NCBI GenBank assembly: GCA_003049485.1
Contig: PYST01000019.1
Span: 124,001-188,000, forward strand
From: Ophioceras dolichostomum
Lineage: Eukaryota; Ascomycota; Sordariomycetes; Magnaporthales; Ophioceraceae
Reading direction: 5' to 3'
DNA length: 64,000 nucleotides
Positions 1 through 11,637 of the stretch are shown one piece after another. Each line of letters opens with the position of its first letter. Within the stretch, counting starts at the first letter, position 1. The notes beneath the pieces are model-generated. The model searched no databases. It was given only the letters and a program-made list of their open reading frames with translations, and was not told the DNA's origin. The position numbers and the translations under genes are program-made.

Positions 1-1154
1 TGGTGTGTTCCAGTGCGTTAGAGTGCGTTAGGGTGTGGAGACAGAAGAGGAGCAGAGGGGAGGGATGGAGCGAGTAGACGGGGCTTCGGGATGAGGGGGT
101 GAAGACACTAACTGGAACTTATCGTTGGGATGCCTTGCCTACATATACTGGCATACGAAAGACAGGTGTCAGCGGAGTGCAGGATGAGGCGGATGTCGGC
201 CAAGGGCTTGGCACAGAAAACCCCAGGCCGGCCCAGCTTCCCGAGACCCTGGTTTCTGCTCCAGCTTCTCTCGGTCTTCCTCTTTCATCAGAATCTGTTT
301 GTGTGTGCCAGCGCGCCTCTCGCTCGCTAGTTAACTGCCCCGTCCTCTGTGAATACGGTGGCAGTCAAGTCCAGTTTCTTTACGCCATACGGAATACTCG
401 CTCTCCCCAGCCCTCTCTTCAAGTGGTACCTACTTGCTCGAATCCTGAATTTTTTTGGTTATTTCTCATTTCCCCCTCAACAGCCATATTTTCTTCCTCT
501 TCCAATAATTCGATCCGTCCTGCGCAGATTTCGCGGGTTCCCCTTTCGCGCCGGCCTTTCTGCACTGCTTTGCATCCGAACGGACTGAAAGGGGGTGTTC
601 TTGGCGCCTTTATATGAACTCTCTCTACTCCTTTTTTTACTCACGAGGGAAAAGCGCAACGGCTTCGTTTTCCTCGCAGGTGCGCCGGTTCTGCCAAGCC
701 GGAACCCTCAATATGGTTTGATTGATTGAGTTGGAGCGATCGATGATTGAGCATGTGTAGGTGCCAACTGACCACTGTCCATTGCCTGATTCCCACTGCC
801 CACTGCCCACACCAAGACCTCAGAGCCTGTACCTGCGTCGACTCCACGACCGACAAGTACATTTCCCCATGGAGATTGAGAGCGTGCCCCGAACGCGTCG
901 CCTCGGTGTTTGGAGTCTCCAAGTTCAATTCAGGGTTCTTTTTTTGTTTCCCCCGGCTTGGCTTACCCTCCCCCAGGTTTCTCTCCCCCTCTTTCCCCCG
1001 CCGAAATGGCTCGCTCATGGTCTTGGGTCGATCAGATCGGGTGCCACAGCGATGCCAAGATGGCGCCAAGACACACACGAAGCTTCTTTCCCCAGCGCCT
1101 GAGTCGTTCATCGACTTCCGTCATTTGGTCTTGGCTAACTGGCATGTCTAACAG
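1..1154. other. upstream region of RING gene; first exon(s) not resolved
   Basis: No complete gene can be supported here. The stretch holds pyrimidine-rich leader sequence (about 930-1005). It should contain the promoter and the missing first exon(s) of the RING-finger gene that follows, because the first exon I can assign starts at 1155 behind a good acceptor (CTAAC branch near 1133, AG at 1153-1154) and in mid-codon. Candidate starts at 1006, 1017 and 1061 lie in open frames but lead to no convincing signal peptide or consensus donor. An ORF starting at ATG 184 has a hydrophobic, signal-like stretch but would need a long intron and a weak donor. I leave the N-terminus open. Confidence 0.5.
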
Positions 1155-3432
1155 CCCTCGACGAGATCGATAATGCCGTGTAAGTCAATGATTGCCCGAT
1201 TCTACCGTTCTCGCTTTGATTTCCACCTGGAACAGCGCCTGGGCTCGAACCCAGAAAGGCGGCGAGACAAACCTAGAGGGATCCTGTCCCAAATCAACAT
1301 CGCCACTGTCCCTTTTTCCCGTACATGCGATGCTACCTCTCCTCAAAGACGGCGTCATGTCTGACAATCTGGTACATGTAGACTCTTATTCAGCAACCCC
1401 ATATACTCTGGACCCGGCACGGGGTACAGTACAATCGTCAAGAATATTACAGCCCTGTCGGTAAGTTGAACCTCTCTCTTTCACCTGTTCCTGTGATCTG
1501 ATCTTGCTGTGCGCCGAGCCTTGGCGCCAAGCAACTGGCGCCATGCCATATGCCATGCCTCCTTACCCCATGGCCCATGCTCTGTGCTCTGCGTGTCTGA
1601 TCGATGTCTGACCATGTGTGAATGTGCCACTGACACACGATATATCGCAACCGTCGCACAGAGCCGCATGGCATATTCGGCTCGGATAACCCAGAACTTG
1701 ACCACCCTGTCGTCCCAGTATGTCACGTCATCGCAGACCATCCAAGGCCTGTTGTACGTGCCCGACCTCGAGCCCGGCAGCGCATGTCAACAGGCCCTGC
1801 GGAAGTATGTGTCGCCCTCCGCCGTGCGCCAGGCCAACCTGCCGCCCACGATGTTCAACCTCGTCGCGATCGCCCCGTGGATCAGCGCCGATTGCACCCA
1901 AGCCTTCCTCGCCGCCGCCCGGCTGGACCCCTTGCGGGCCTTCATCTTCTACAGGCCAAGCAACAGCACCGCGCCCCCGCCCGCGGCGAGCTCGGTGCTA
2001 TGGGACCTTCACGACGACGAAGCGTGGAAAACCCAAAATAGATTCCCGGTGTTCGCCGTGCCGGGCCGCGTGGGCGCCGAGATGATGTACCAGCTGAGCC
2101 TCTACAGCGGCAACATCACCACAGTGCCGTACGGGGACGTCATCTCGGCATTGTATGACCCGAGCGAGGAAGATTACGTCCGAATATGGACGCAGCTGAG
2201 TGTGTCAGTCGACAATTCCATGGCCAACTTATGGGTCATGATCCCGGTCATCTTTGGCGTCTTACTCGCCATCATCCTCAGCACGTCGTTCTGCCAGCAC
2301 TACGTCCAGCGCCGGCGTCGGAAGCATCTTCGGCGCCGAGTACAGACCGGCGAAGTCAATCTAGAGGCTCTGGGTATCAAGCGCTTGACGGTGCCTCTAG
2401 ATCACGTCGAGACCTTCCCCCTCTTCACATATAGTTACGACCCACAAGCGGCCGCGCTTGCAGATATGCAGTCCTCGCCAGGGCCTACGGCTGCGAGGAG
2501 ACTAAGCGCTCAGACGCAGGCGGACACCATTTCCACAGCTCCGCCTTCGACGGTGCATTCTCCAACTATCGGGGAAAGTCAAATCCTAGAGAAAGGACTT
2601 TTGAGTCCGGGCCAGGGCATGGAGAACCTGGGCTATCAGCCCATGTGCCTCATCTGCCTCGAGCCCTTCGAAGACCGGCAGACCGTGATCCGCGAGCTGC
2701 CCTGCGGCCACATCTTCCACCCGGAGTGCATCGACGAGTTCCTCTCTCGGGTGAGCTCGCTATGCCCGCTCTGCAAGGCCTCGATGCTGCCGAGGGGCTA
2801 CTGCCCGCGCGTCACCAACGAGATGGTGCGGCGCGAGATCGCGACCCGCAAGCTCCGCGGGCGCATCTTCGTCGTCGACGACAATGACGACGACCACCAC
2901 CCTGGCCCTGGCCCTGGCCCTGGCGGAGGCTACGACGAAGAGAACGCGGAAGGGAAAGCCACCGCTACAAGTGGCGGAAAAGCCAGTGTCAGGCCGCGTA
3001 GCTGGCACAAGCTGCTCTCCTCGTCGCCACGAACTCAGCGGCAGCAGCAGCGGGAAGAGATACCGCTCCAAAATCACCAACACCACCCACCACGACAACA
3101 GCAACAGCAACGGAATATACAAGGACAAGGACAGCAGCACCAGAGAGGTAATCGGGTGCCACAACCTCCCCGGAGGAGCAGTCCCACCGAGCGGGTCCGG
3201 CAACGCATGCGCGAACTGGCCGGACCAGATCTAGACGACGAGAATAACGGCGGCCAGGGAGGACGCGTCCCTCCTATATGTAAGCCTCACTCATCTTCCT
3301 TCATTCCTTCCTCCTTCCTGCCATCAAAAGTCGTCTGTCTGCTTAAAAGCCGGTACGCTGACACGGATTTTGTTGCTTCTTCGTATCATAGTGAGGAAAT
3401 TGACGCGATCTGTATTTCCTGGGTTCCGATAG
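1155..3432 (+). CDS. PA-TM-RING-type E3 ubiquitin ligase (5' end incomplete)
   Basis: A transmembrane RING-H2 protein, probably an endomembrane or vacuolar E3 ubiquitin ligase. The model joins 1155-1179, 1382-1460, 1662-3279 and 3392-3432, giving 586 codons plus stop after a partial first codon. The 25-nt micro-exon is supported by GTAAGT at 1180, and the next intron has a CTGAC branch and an acceptor at 1380-1381. The N-terminal half is a luminal-type region with N-glycosylation sequons (NIT, NLT, NST) and a PA-like fold inferred from layout. One TM segment is encoded near 2224-2285 and is followed by a basic stop-transfer stretch. The RING, near 2646-2785, has C-x2-C ... C-x-H-x2-H-x2-C ... 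C-x2-C spacing (C3H2C3). The tail is rich in Gln, Arg and Pro. The last intron (3280-3391) replaces a read-through tail with a short basic C-terminus. The domain family is clear; the substrate is unknown. Confidence 0.8.
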
Positions 3433-4310
3433 CTATGGATAACTTCCGTGTTAATGGGTGGGTAGGCATGCTTAACTGTCTGTTCTGAGGCGTTTGGGTG
3501 TTGTTGGAACAAATCCATGTCCAATGGTAATGGTTCGGGATAATGTTGGTGTGGGTTTCGTGTGATACCCCTGGGAAAGCTTTTCCCCCCCCTTTCTGTT
3601 CCTAGTGTGCTTTCAGGTTGTTTCGTTCTCGTCATTCGTCCTCAGTCGTCGCCCTCGTTCCGGCCTCTTTCTTCATAACTGGATATTTCCGCCGAGGACT
3701 AAGACATCCCCCCTTCCTGCTTTTGAAGCAACGGTGTACGTATCGTCGAACGAAAACAGTATGATAATTGCACGTTAGGTCTTCCGGTATCGGTATCCCC
3801 TCTCTGATACTCGGCTTTATGGACCGTCAGCGCAAACGCAAAGTTAATTTTGGCGCTATGTGCATTTTGAGTGATCTATATCGACGAGGGCCTGGTATCC
3901 CCTCCCTAGTCAATTCGACAAACCCCGAAGATATGTCAATGTCTGGTATCTGCGTAGGTCCCTCAGGAAAAGGCGAGTTTCCCTACTGAAATGCCCTCAA
4001 CACCGAACGAAGGCCGTAGGCGTCAGTTTAGGTGATAGGCAAAGATATATGCACTCCATGAACGAAACCTCAATACCAACCAGAAGCTTAAGCCATGCTA
4101 GTAAGTCCAGTCAAACAAACGCCATCCTCCAGAATCCACCCCCTATGCACAGATACCTATGTGTAGGTAGGCGTGTGGCTGAGATACTCCGCGTGATAGA
4201 ATATAAGTCATCAAAGAGGAAGACCAGAACACCCCAAAGAGTGCTTCCTCTTCACCCAGTCATCATCATCACGAACCAACGTCTCTCTCTCCTCTTTCTT
4301 CCCTCCTCAC
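3433..4310. other. intergenic region between convergent genes
   Basis: About 0.9 kb between the convergent 3' ends of the RING gene and Ada3. It should hold both 3' UTRs. Short ORFs occur on both strands but none shows a recognisable domain, and no RNA gene is visible. Confidence 0.6.
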
Positions 4311-6911
4311 TCACTCCTCCTCATCAGCCTCCTCATCCCAGCTCTCCTTCTCCTGCTTGATAAGCGGCGCCATGACGTGCGGCAGGAAAATGCTGCTCTC
4401 CGGCCCATCCACCAGGCGCGGCACCTTGCTGATCTTATCGTCCGCGAATATGGGGCCGATGTTCTGGATCCACCTCCTCCGCCGCTCCATGAGCGTCTTG
4501 GCGTGATCTCCGATCCCCGGCCTCGCCATGCCCGAGGCGCCGCCAGGTCCTGCTCCTCCAGCAGCGCCCGCGCCGCCTCCTGCGCCTCCAGCTCCGGGAC
4601 GGTTCTTCTTGGCCTTCCCTTTCCCCATCGTGCGCGTGCGTTTGAGGTAGGCCTGCTGGACCTGCGTGTCGAGGTCCTCGAGGATGGTGGTGTACTCCTG
4701 GTAGGCCATGCGCTCGCGCACCAGGTCCTGCAGGCGGGCCTTGCGCGCGCCGTTGACGAGGATCTGCTGCTGCAGGAGTGACTGGAGGAGCCGGAGGCGC
4801 GACGAGACCTCGTCGTCGTACGCGCCGTCGTAGTCCACCGCGAGGGCCGGGTCGGACGCCACGCCCACGCCCCCGCCTCCTCCTCCCGCGGCCCCGCCGG
4901 CGGCTGCAGCACCGTTGGCGGTGGAGGCGCCCCCGTTGGCACCGCCGCCGGCGTTTCCGGACCCGGCTCCGTTCGTCGCGCCCGCTGCGCCACCCCCACC
5001 GCCTGCGCCGTTGGCGGTGCCGGCTGGGCCGCCGCCGGCGCTGACGCCGTCCGGGAGGGGCAGGAAGCCGATGTGGCGGAGCTCCTGCTTGAGCCGCTCG
5101 TCGACCTGCGAGTAGTCGAGCTTCGGGTGCGAGGCCTTCTTCCACGCCTCGGACGACGACTCGGCCATGAGCGTCGCGGGGGGCAGCGTCTTGTTGCCGC
5201 CTCCTCCCATGCCCATTCCCATTCCCATGTTCATGCCCATGCCGTTACCGAGGCCGCCCATTCCCAAGGACGGATCGTCGAACATGTTGGGGAGACCGGC
5301 GCTGCCCAGCCCGGCGGAGCCCAGGCCTGCGCTGCCGAGGCCGTTCTGCATCGGGTCGGCCATGAAAGACGGCGTGGCGGCCGAGGCGCCGCCGACGGGG
5401 ACGAGCTCGCCCGAGGCGGAGATCTCGAAGCCGCCCATGGCGTCGGCGGCGCCGCCGCCGCCAAGTCCGTTTGCAAAGGGCGCGGGGGCTGCTTGTCCGC
5501 CGTCTGGCAATTGGGCGCGGGCCTCGGGACGCATGGCGCTGAGAAGGCGCGAGAGCAGCGGGCCGACTGAGACTTTGTCCGTCTCGGCCGTGTTGTCGTT
5601 CATGCTCTCGATGCCGCCTCGTGGTTGGTTGTATGGGAGGTTTCCCGCGTCCGGGGGAAGGGCGAAGGTGGAGACGCCGTCCTCCTCGGCCCACACTTCT
5701 GTGTAGTGCTTCTTGCCACGGCGGGGCATGTCGAAGGGCGTGGAACGGTCGCCGCGCTCGCGGAGGAACGTGAGGTCCTCCTCGTTGAACGACCGGAAGT
5801 ACGGCTCGATGTAGGTCGTGAAGGTGTTGAAGCCGATCTGGTTCGACGCCTTGCCGCTGCTGAAGTCCTTGTCGGGCGGGTCGCCGGCGATGAGGTCGGC
5901 CAGGTCGCTCTTCGGATACGTGGCTACACTATAGATCTCGCATATCTCGGAGCGGCTCATCCCGTCGTGCACTTCGAGGATCTCGTAGACGGTCGGGTCG
6001 GGGAAGGTGGAGGGGTCTTCTCCGAAGGTCTGGTTCTGGGGCACCGGCCGTGGAGGGGGGGCGCCTTCGTCCTCTGAGGATTCCTCCTCCTCTTGTTCCT
6101 CCTCTTCCTTCTTGGGTTTGTTGCTGCTCGCATCGCGCGCCTTGGTAGCTTTGTCTTTACTCGTTTCGTCGACGTCCATTGCGCTGGGCGATAGAACCGC
6201 TACTGGCGAGAGGGAAGAGCTTGCCGAGTCGTCGCGTGATGCTTTTCTCGCCTTGGATGAATCGCGGAGTGGTGAGGATCGTTCTGCTCGTGGGTTTCGT
6301 GTGTCAATATGCCGGTATCATTGCATCAAAGCTGTTTTTCGCTCCTTCCAATCCAGCCAACTGGAACAGCAGCGTCTAGGCTACTCCACATCGACCCTTC
6401 CCAAGACAAAGATTGACTTACCAATATTGCCGTCATGTGGCGCCGCAAGGTTATCGTTCAACCGACGCTTTTTCTTATTTGCGCGCCGCTCCATTTCATC
6501 ATCATCAGCCTCCCGCTGGAGGCGTTCGTCCTCCTCCCTGGCCCGCTCGACAGCCAATGTGTCCATGCGAGTTCGGCGGCTGCCGGCCAAGAGGCGCATT
6601 CCCCTGTCGCAACTGGCGCCGCGCTTCTCCACGAGCTCCTGGAGGCGTTGAAGGCGGCTGCACATGCCGTCGAGGCTGCGCGAGTCTGGTATGACCAGGC
6701 TGGAAGCGCCCTGGTCGAACAGGTCCTCGTACGTGATGTTGCGTAACATTTCGAACTTGAGGTCCACGTAGTCAGTCTCGATCGTCTCGATCGAAGGCAG
6801 CAACGTCGGCGGCGGCACCGAGCTGGGCGTAGAGTTTCGGCTCCGCTGCCGAGCCATCGCGCCGGCGCCGCCCTTCTTGCCAGTTCCCTTCTGGCTGGAC
6901 GGTGGTGGCAT
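4311..6911 (-). CDS. NGG1: SAGA complex subunit Ada3/NGG1
   Basis: Transcriptional adaptor Ada3 (Ngg1), a subunit of the SAGA/ADA histone acetyltransferase module that works with Gcn5 and Ada2 in the nucleus. The model is complement(join(4311..6283, 6422..6911)), 820 aa. The intron (6284-6421) has donor GTAAGT and a CAG acceptor, and its phase matches. Starting exon 2 at its first ATG (6179) would lose about 35 in-frame residues. The start at 6911 is preferred over an in-frame upstream ATG at 7019. The N-terminal block (an LLPSIETIETDYVDL-like motif, then ITYEDLFDQGASS and a leucine-rich coiled coil) is typical of the family. The C-terminal Ada3 domain is a helical region near 4640-4810 with SRLRLLQSLLQQQ followed by LVRERMAYQEY. 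Long Gly/Met- and Ala/Gly-rich stretches (about 4850-5260) are low-complexity insertions. It lies divergent to BTA1. Confidence 0.92.
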
Positions 6912-7537
6912 CTTGCTGTGTCTTTGTCTTGAACTGTCTTGTCTGGAAAGTTCCGGGCTTTGAGCGCCGCTTGCGAGGGAAGGCGGGGAACCGAGGGAAC
7001 CCGAAAGTCCCGATATCAAACCGGAGCCACGAGATTCTGCTTCAAAGGCTTAGGGCAGGAATATCTTTTGTCAAATCAAATAGAGATCACGATTGACGTC
7101 AGAAGACTTCGCTTCGAAAGGAAAGCCAATTGCTTGTAATGGTGATCGTTGAGTCTCTTAGTCCGGAGTTGAGCACCTGAGCCGCAGAGTCGCGTGGGGG
7201 GGTTTTCTTATCGAGCCAACCGATAGACTCGCCAAGCACAAGATCCCTGCCGCCTCTTGAAGAGTGCCGAAACGACAGGCACAATAGAAAATGCATTGCT
7301 CCTGTGGAAGCAAGATTCTAAGAGGCTGGGAACCTACGTCAGAGCCTGGAGTGAATACACCGGAAAAAGTGTTCTGCAATGTCCGTATTTTCTATGGCGG
7401 TTCGACCTTCAGACGGTCCAATGCGGACTACAACATTGGGAAGTACGATACCTGCTGGTTGGTTGGGAAACGCAGCAGAAGGTACATGGCATTACAGGGT
7501 CTGCTGGAGGTATGTGGTGCTTCTTGTCTTGTCTTCT

Positions 7538-7541
<4 letters not shown>

Positions 7542-7586
<45 letters not shown>

Positions 7587-7632
7587 TTTTTCTTTTTTTC
7601 TTTTTCTTTTTTTCTTTGTCTTTCTCTTTTCT
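7542..7632. repeat. (TC)n microsatellite followed by T-rich tract
   Basis: About 18 uninterrupted TC dinucleotides followed by a poly-T/TTTC tract. It is a polypurine/polypyrimidine element in the NGG1-BTA1 intergenic region, likely variable in length between strains. The ORFs across it (Ser/Leu/Phe runs) are artefacts of the repeat. Confidence 0.9.
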
Positions 7633-7688
7633 AATACCATTTTCCGAATGATTTCGCCTGGTTCTCTATGTTTACCTACTTTTACCTC

Positions 7689-7694
7689 CACGTG
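7689..7694. promoter_or_regulatory. CACGTG E-box (Pho4/NUC-1-type site candidate)
   Basis: A perfect CACGTG palindrome, the core recognised by bHLH factors such as Pho4/NUC-1. It lies about 1.35 kb upstream of BTA1, whose fungal orthologues are induced by phosphate starvation, and next to the duplicated CACGTT-type motifs. Function is inferred, and E-boxes also occur by chance. Confidence 0.35.
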
Positions 7695-7703
7695 ATGGAA
7701 GCT

Positions 7704-7815
7704 GTGAGCAAAGGAAGTCAAACGTGCCAGCTTCGGTTCTCTCACCATTGGTCCCCCTCGTGAGCAAAGGAAGCCAAACGTGCCTGCTTCGGTTCTCTCA
7801 CCATTGGTCCCCCTC
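7704..7815. repeat. 56-bp tandem duplication carrying AACGTG motifs
   Basis: Two adjacent 56-bp units (7704-7759 and 7760-7815) differ at only two clear positions. Each carries AACGTG (7721-7726 and 7777-7782), the reverse complement of CACGTT, the lower-affinity Pho4-type core. This is a recent local duplication in the NGG1/BTA1 intergenic region. Confidence 0.9.
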
Positions 7816-8868
7816 GACGCGGTCTGGATGGTTTCCTGAGGCATCAATCCTGGTACCAATTGAGCATGACATCTCAACAATTTTTCATGTTGAATGCATC
7901 ATGGAATACCTAAAGCCGCAGATATTCGCGGTGCCTTCCTCGTGTCTACATGCAGCCCTGTGATTGGTCAAGATGGGCGAGAATAGCTTCGGGTCCCCAC
8001 CTCGTCTCGACGCCAGTTCTTGTCAAAACTCAGGTGCATTAGGTCTTGCATGGTGCGGGATGGACCCTGAAATCTAGTCGACTATGGGGATAATGGTTCA
8101 TTGGACTGGGAAGGGGAGGAGGAAGTCCCCAGGTAGATCGTCTTCGCGGATAATAATGCAGTGAGTGTCCACGCTCAAGTCAGTGAGAAATGGAGGCCTG
8201 ATCAAACATCAGAGGATTTTGGCAGCTGAACAAGGCCTCAGCTCCAAGCCGCGAGCAGCGAGCCTTCCATCCGTTGCTTCCACATGCGAGAACTGCTATG
8301 TAGTACAACAGCAATGTGTACCAGCCTCGACTGCACTCTGGTGCAGTGGCGTCAAGCGCGGGCCACAATACTATTTCTATCCCTCCCTCTCCACTAGGAC
8401 TGAACTGCCGGCAACGAGATCCACGGACGGTCTTTATCTATCTCACCCATCTCACAACTGGCGAATGGTTCCAACACGGGCCCCAATCATTGGTTCCTAC
8501 ACCTTTGCACTACCACACTAAGCCGTTGTCACGTCTCCTCTCCGGACCTTGTGGAGCTTGGCAGTTGCCAATTTCTCTCTTGTTTGACTCGAGCCTGGAG
8601 CTGTCTCGTGGCCCTCCCTCTAGCCCCCCTCGTCCCCTTCTCGGAAACCCAGCAGCGTGAACCCATCCATGGCTTGCAGGGCAGATCGAGCACGGGACAA
8701 AAACCTGACTTTGTATGGACAGCGGGGAGGGAGACGGGTGTCTCGCATGAGGGACAAGGTTACAGGGCGCACCCGCAGACGGACGAACGCGCATATCGAA
8801 GCGAAGGGTGCCGATCTGACCCGATGACCCCATGAAGTGGAAGTCGAGGGCTCAGATAGGGAAGCCGG

Positions 8869-8876
8869 TATATATA
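8869..8876 (+). promoter_or_regulatory. TATA-like element of BTA1
   Basis: TATATATA lies about 170 bp upstream of the BTA1 ATG, followed by C/T-rich leader. Position and sequence suit a core promoter. A second weaker TATAA-like stretch sits near 9012, too close to the ATG. Confidence 0.4.
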
Positions 8877-9041
8877 CCCCTCAGCCTTGAAAAGATGACG
8901 CTCGTCCGAGCTCTCTGTTTATTGGTCCCTGTTTCCCAAGCCTTGGCCAAATCTTCCCCTCGTCTGGCAGACCAGCCCCCTCACCACATCTGAATTGTCG
9001 TCCTCCGCCCTTATAAGGTGGTCTCAGCATGAGAGAGTACC

Positions 9042-11637
9042 ATGGCTTCTCTTGGTGGTAGCATTTTGCCCCCGGAAATCGGATCTAAACTCTTGCTCTC
9101 TGGCATAGGCACTGCTATCTGCTTTGTCTATGCACTCCGGCGGGTTGTTGTTAGCCAACAGCCGTCGCCGAAGACCGCTTCCGAGGAGCAGTCCCCCAGC
9201 CTACTCAAGTCATTCTTCGTCTTCTTCTATTCCTGCTTCATCAAGCCGCACCAGGGCGGCAAGAATGGCACCCAGCAGGATGCTCTGGAGTCGTTCTACA
9301 AGAAGCAGGCTGGCGTATACGACGCCACCCGGAAGACCCTTCTCAAAGGCCGTGAGGACATGCTGGGCCTAGCTGCCGCCCAGCTAGCTCACCGGGCCGA
9401 GAAGGGAAGCGTGACTGGTGGTGGTGGCGTTAAGCCGAGGAGGATCTGGGTGGATGTACGTGGAGTCATGCTCACCTGCCTTGTGTTTCTGTCTCTGCCT
9501 TTCTCTTAGGCGGCCATCCCGGGCGGCCACGTCAAATTGACATCGACTTAGATCGGAGGTGGGACGGGCTGGAACATCGAGGCAATGCAAGCTTTCGTTG
9601 ATGTCCCCAGGTTCTTCTCCAGCGTCTACCTTGTCGATTTCTCACCATCCCTGTGCGAGGTGGCAAGGAAGCGCTTTGAGCGTCTAGGCTGGACGAATGT
9701 GAGGGTGGTATGCGACGACGCTAGGCGGTTCCGGCTTGCGGACCACGAAAGGGGTCCCGCAGTCAAGAATGGAGGCCTAGCAGATAAGGCAGACCTCATC
9801 ACGATGTCCTACAGCCTTTCCATGATCGTGAGTAGAGAGCCGACGCCGTGAGAAATCAAGCCCCTCCACTGACACGGCACAGCCCGATTTCTACTCGGTC
9901 ATCGACTCGTTGACCAGCCTGCTTGCTCCTGATGGGATCATGGGCGTAGTCGACTTCTACGTCCAGTCCAAGGTGGACTTCGGCTTCCGCAACTACACTG
10001 GAGGTCTCCTTGACCGTCACACCAACTTCCTGGGCAGGACCTTCTGGCGTTCCTGGTTTGATCTAGACCGTGTCAGCCTCGAGCCGGCCAGAAGAGACTA
10101 CCTCGAGTACAAGTTCGGCACGGTCCTGAGCGTGAACAACCGCAACCGCACCTTGGGCTCCATTCCTTACTACGTTTGGATCGGCCGCAGCAAGTCACAC
10201 GTGCGAGGCGAACTCACCCCCAAGGACTCCGGGAAGAATGAGAGGCAATTTCAGCCGAAGGAGCTCCAGGTCGTCGCCCAGAACCGGGCCGCCAACCTGC
10301 CGCTCCCCTCCTCCTTCTACCAGAACCAGCCCTGGCGCGTCTACTACGACGACCAGCTGCAGAAGCACACGCAGTTCAACGACGAGTACATCTACGCCTT
10401 CACGTGGGAGGACACGCACGTCGACGAGCAGCTGCTCCAGCTCGGCACGGACGACGTCGTGCTGGCCATCACCAGCGCGGGCGACAACGTCCTGAGCTAC
10501 GCCCTGCAGTCGCCCGCCGCCATCCACGCCGTGGATTTGAACCCGACCCAGAACCACCTGCTGGAGCTCAAGCTGGCCGCCTTCTCGGCCGGCCTGCCGT
10601 ACGAGGACTTCTGGAAGATCTTCGGCGAGGGCAAGCATGAGGGCTTCCGCTCCCTGCTGATCTCCCGGCTGTCGCCGCACATGTCCAGCCGGGCCTTCCA
10701 GTACTGGCTCGGCCGCGCGCACATCTTCGAGGACGCGCGCTGCAGCGGCCTCTACGACACCGGAGGCTCCAAGCACGCCATCCGCGTCTTCCGGTGGATC
10801 TCCCACGTCTTCGGCTGCCGCGACGCCGTACACGCCGTGCTCGCCTGCAAGACCCTCAACGAGCAGCGCGAGATCTGGCGGTCCAGGATCCGTCCGGCCC
10901 TGTTCTCGCAGCTCGTCAACCGCCTCGTCGTCAGCCAGAAAGCCTTCCTCTGGTCGGCCCTCGGCGTGCCCCACAACCAGCTCGCCATGATCGAGGCAGA
11001 CCACGCCGCGTCCGACGCCGTCAGCGGGCCGTCCCCGACGGCGAGAAACACGCGCTCCGCGGCCGTCTGGCGCTTCATGGCCGACACGCTCGACCCCGTC
11101 GTGGAGAACACGCACATCGGCGCCGGCAACCCTTACTACCACGTCTGCCTCGCGGGGAGGTTCTCCCGCTCGTGCCACCCGGACTACCTCTCCGAGCGGG
11201 CGCACGCGCGCCTCTCTCGCAGGGGGGCGTTCGACGGCCTGCGCATCCACACCGACGAACTCGAGGTCGTGCTCGCGGGCCTGGCGCCCGCCAGCCTGAC
11301 CGTCGCGGTGGTGATGGACAGCATGGACTGGTTCGACCCGGCGAAGCCCGCGCTCGCGGCGTCGCAGGTCGCCAGGCTGAATCGCGCGCTGAAGCCGGGG
11401 GGGAGGGTGCTGCTGCGATCGGCGGGACTGCAGCCCTGGTACGTGAAGGAGTTCGTGGCGCAGGGGTTCAGTGCCAGGAGGGTCGGGGCCAGGGACAGGG
11501 CCGGAGCTTGCATCGACCGGGTGAACATGTACGCGTCGTGCTGGCTGCTGCAGAAGGTCGCGAATCTGCCGCCGCCGACGCCGGTGATGGAGGGGAATGA
11601 GGGTGGTGTTGTTGATATCGATGGGCCGATGCTTTGA
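9042..11637 (+). CDS. BTA1: betaine lipid (DGTS) synthase, fused BtaB-BtaA
   Basis: Makes diacylglyceryl-N,N,N-trimethylhomoserine, a phosphorus-free membrane lipid. The BtaA part transfers the 3-amino-3-carboxypropyl group of S-adenosylmethionine to diacylglycerol, and the BtaB part methylates the amine three times. The model joins 9042-9455, 9552-9827 and 9883-11637 (814 aa); both introns are phase 0 (96 and 55 bp). Residues about 18-38 are a hydrophobic N-terminal segment, likely an ER anchor. The first intron falls just before the SAM motif I (IGGGTGWN, residues 139-146) of the methyltransferase domain. The BtaA-like domain fills roughly residues 360-800, with TSAGDNVL near 427 and AVDLNPTQ shortly after. 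The order is methyltransferase first, transferase second. In fungi this gene responds to phosphate limitation; see the upstream E-box motifs. Confidence 0.95.

Larger units (their letters stand above)
6912..9041. promoter_or_regulatory. divergent promoter region between NGG1 and BTA1
   Basis: About 2.1 kb separates the NGG1 start from the BTA1 start, and no gene in it can be supported. It contains a CT microsatellite and T-rich tract (7542-7632), an E-box CACGTG at 7689-7694, a 56-bp tandem duplication (7704-7815), and a TATA-like element at 8869-8876 some 170 bp before the BTA1 ATG. These are annotated separately. Confidence 0.6.

Noticed and set aside
4307..5145. Arg/Ala-rich ORFs overlapping Ada3 in other frames
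   Set aside because: Frame-shifted translations of the Gly/Ala-rich Ada3 insert.
7536..7660. Ser/Leu/Phe-rich ORFs over the CT/T tract
   Set aside because: Pure microsatellite translation.
10195..11250. 351-aa minus-strand ORF opposite BTA1
   Set aside because: Antisense of the conserved BtaA domain; composition is that of a shadow frame.
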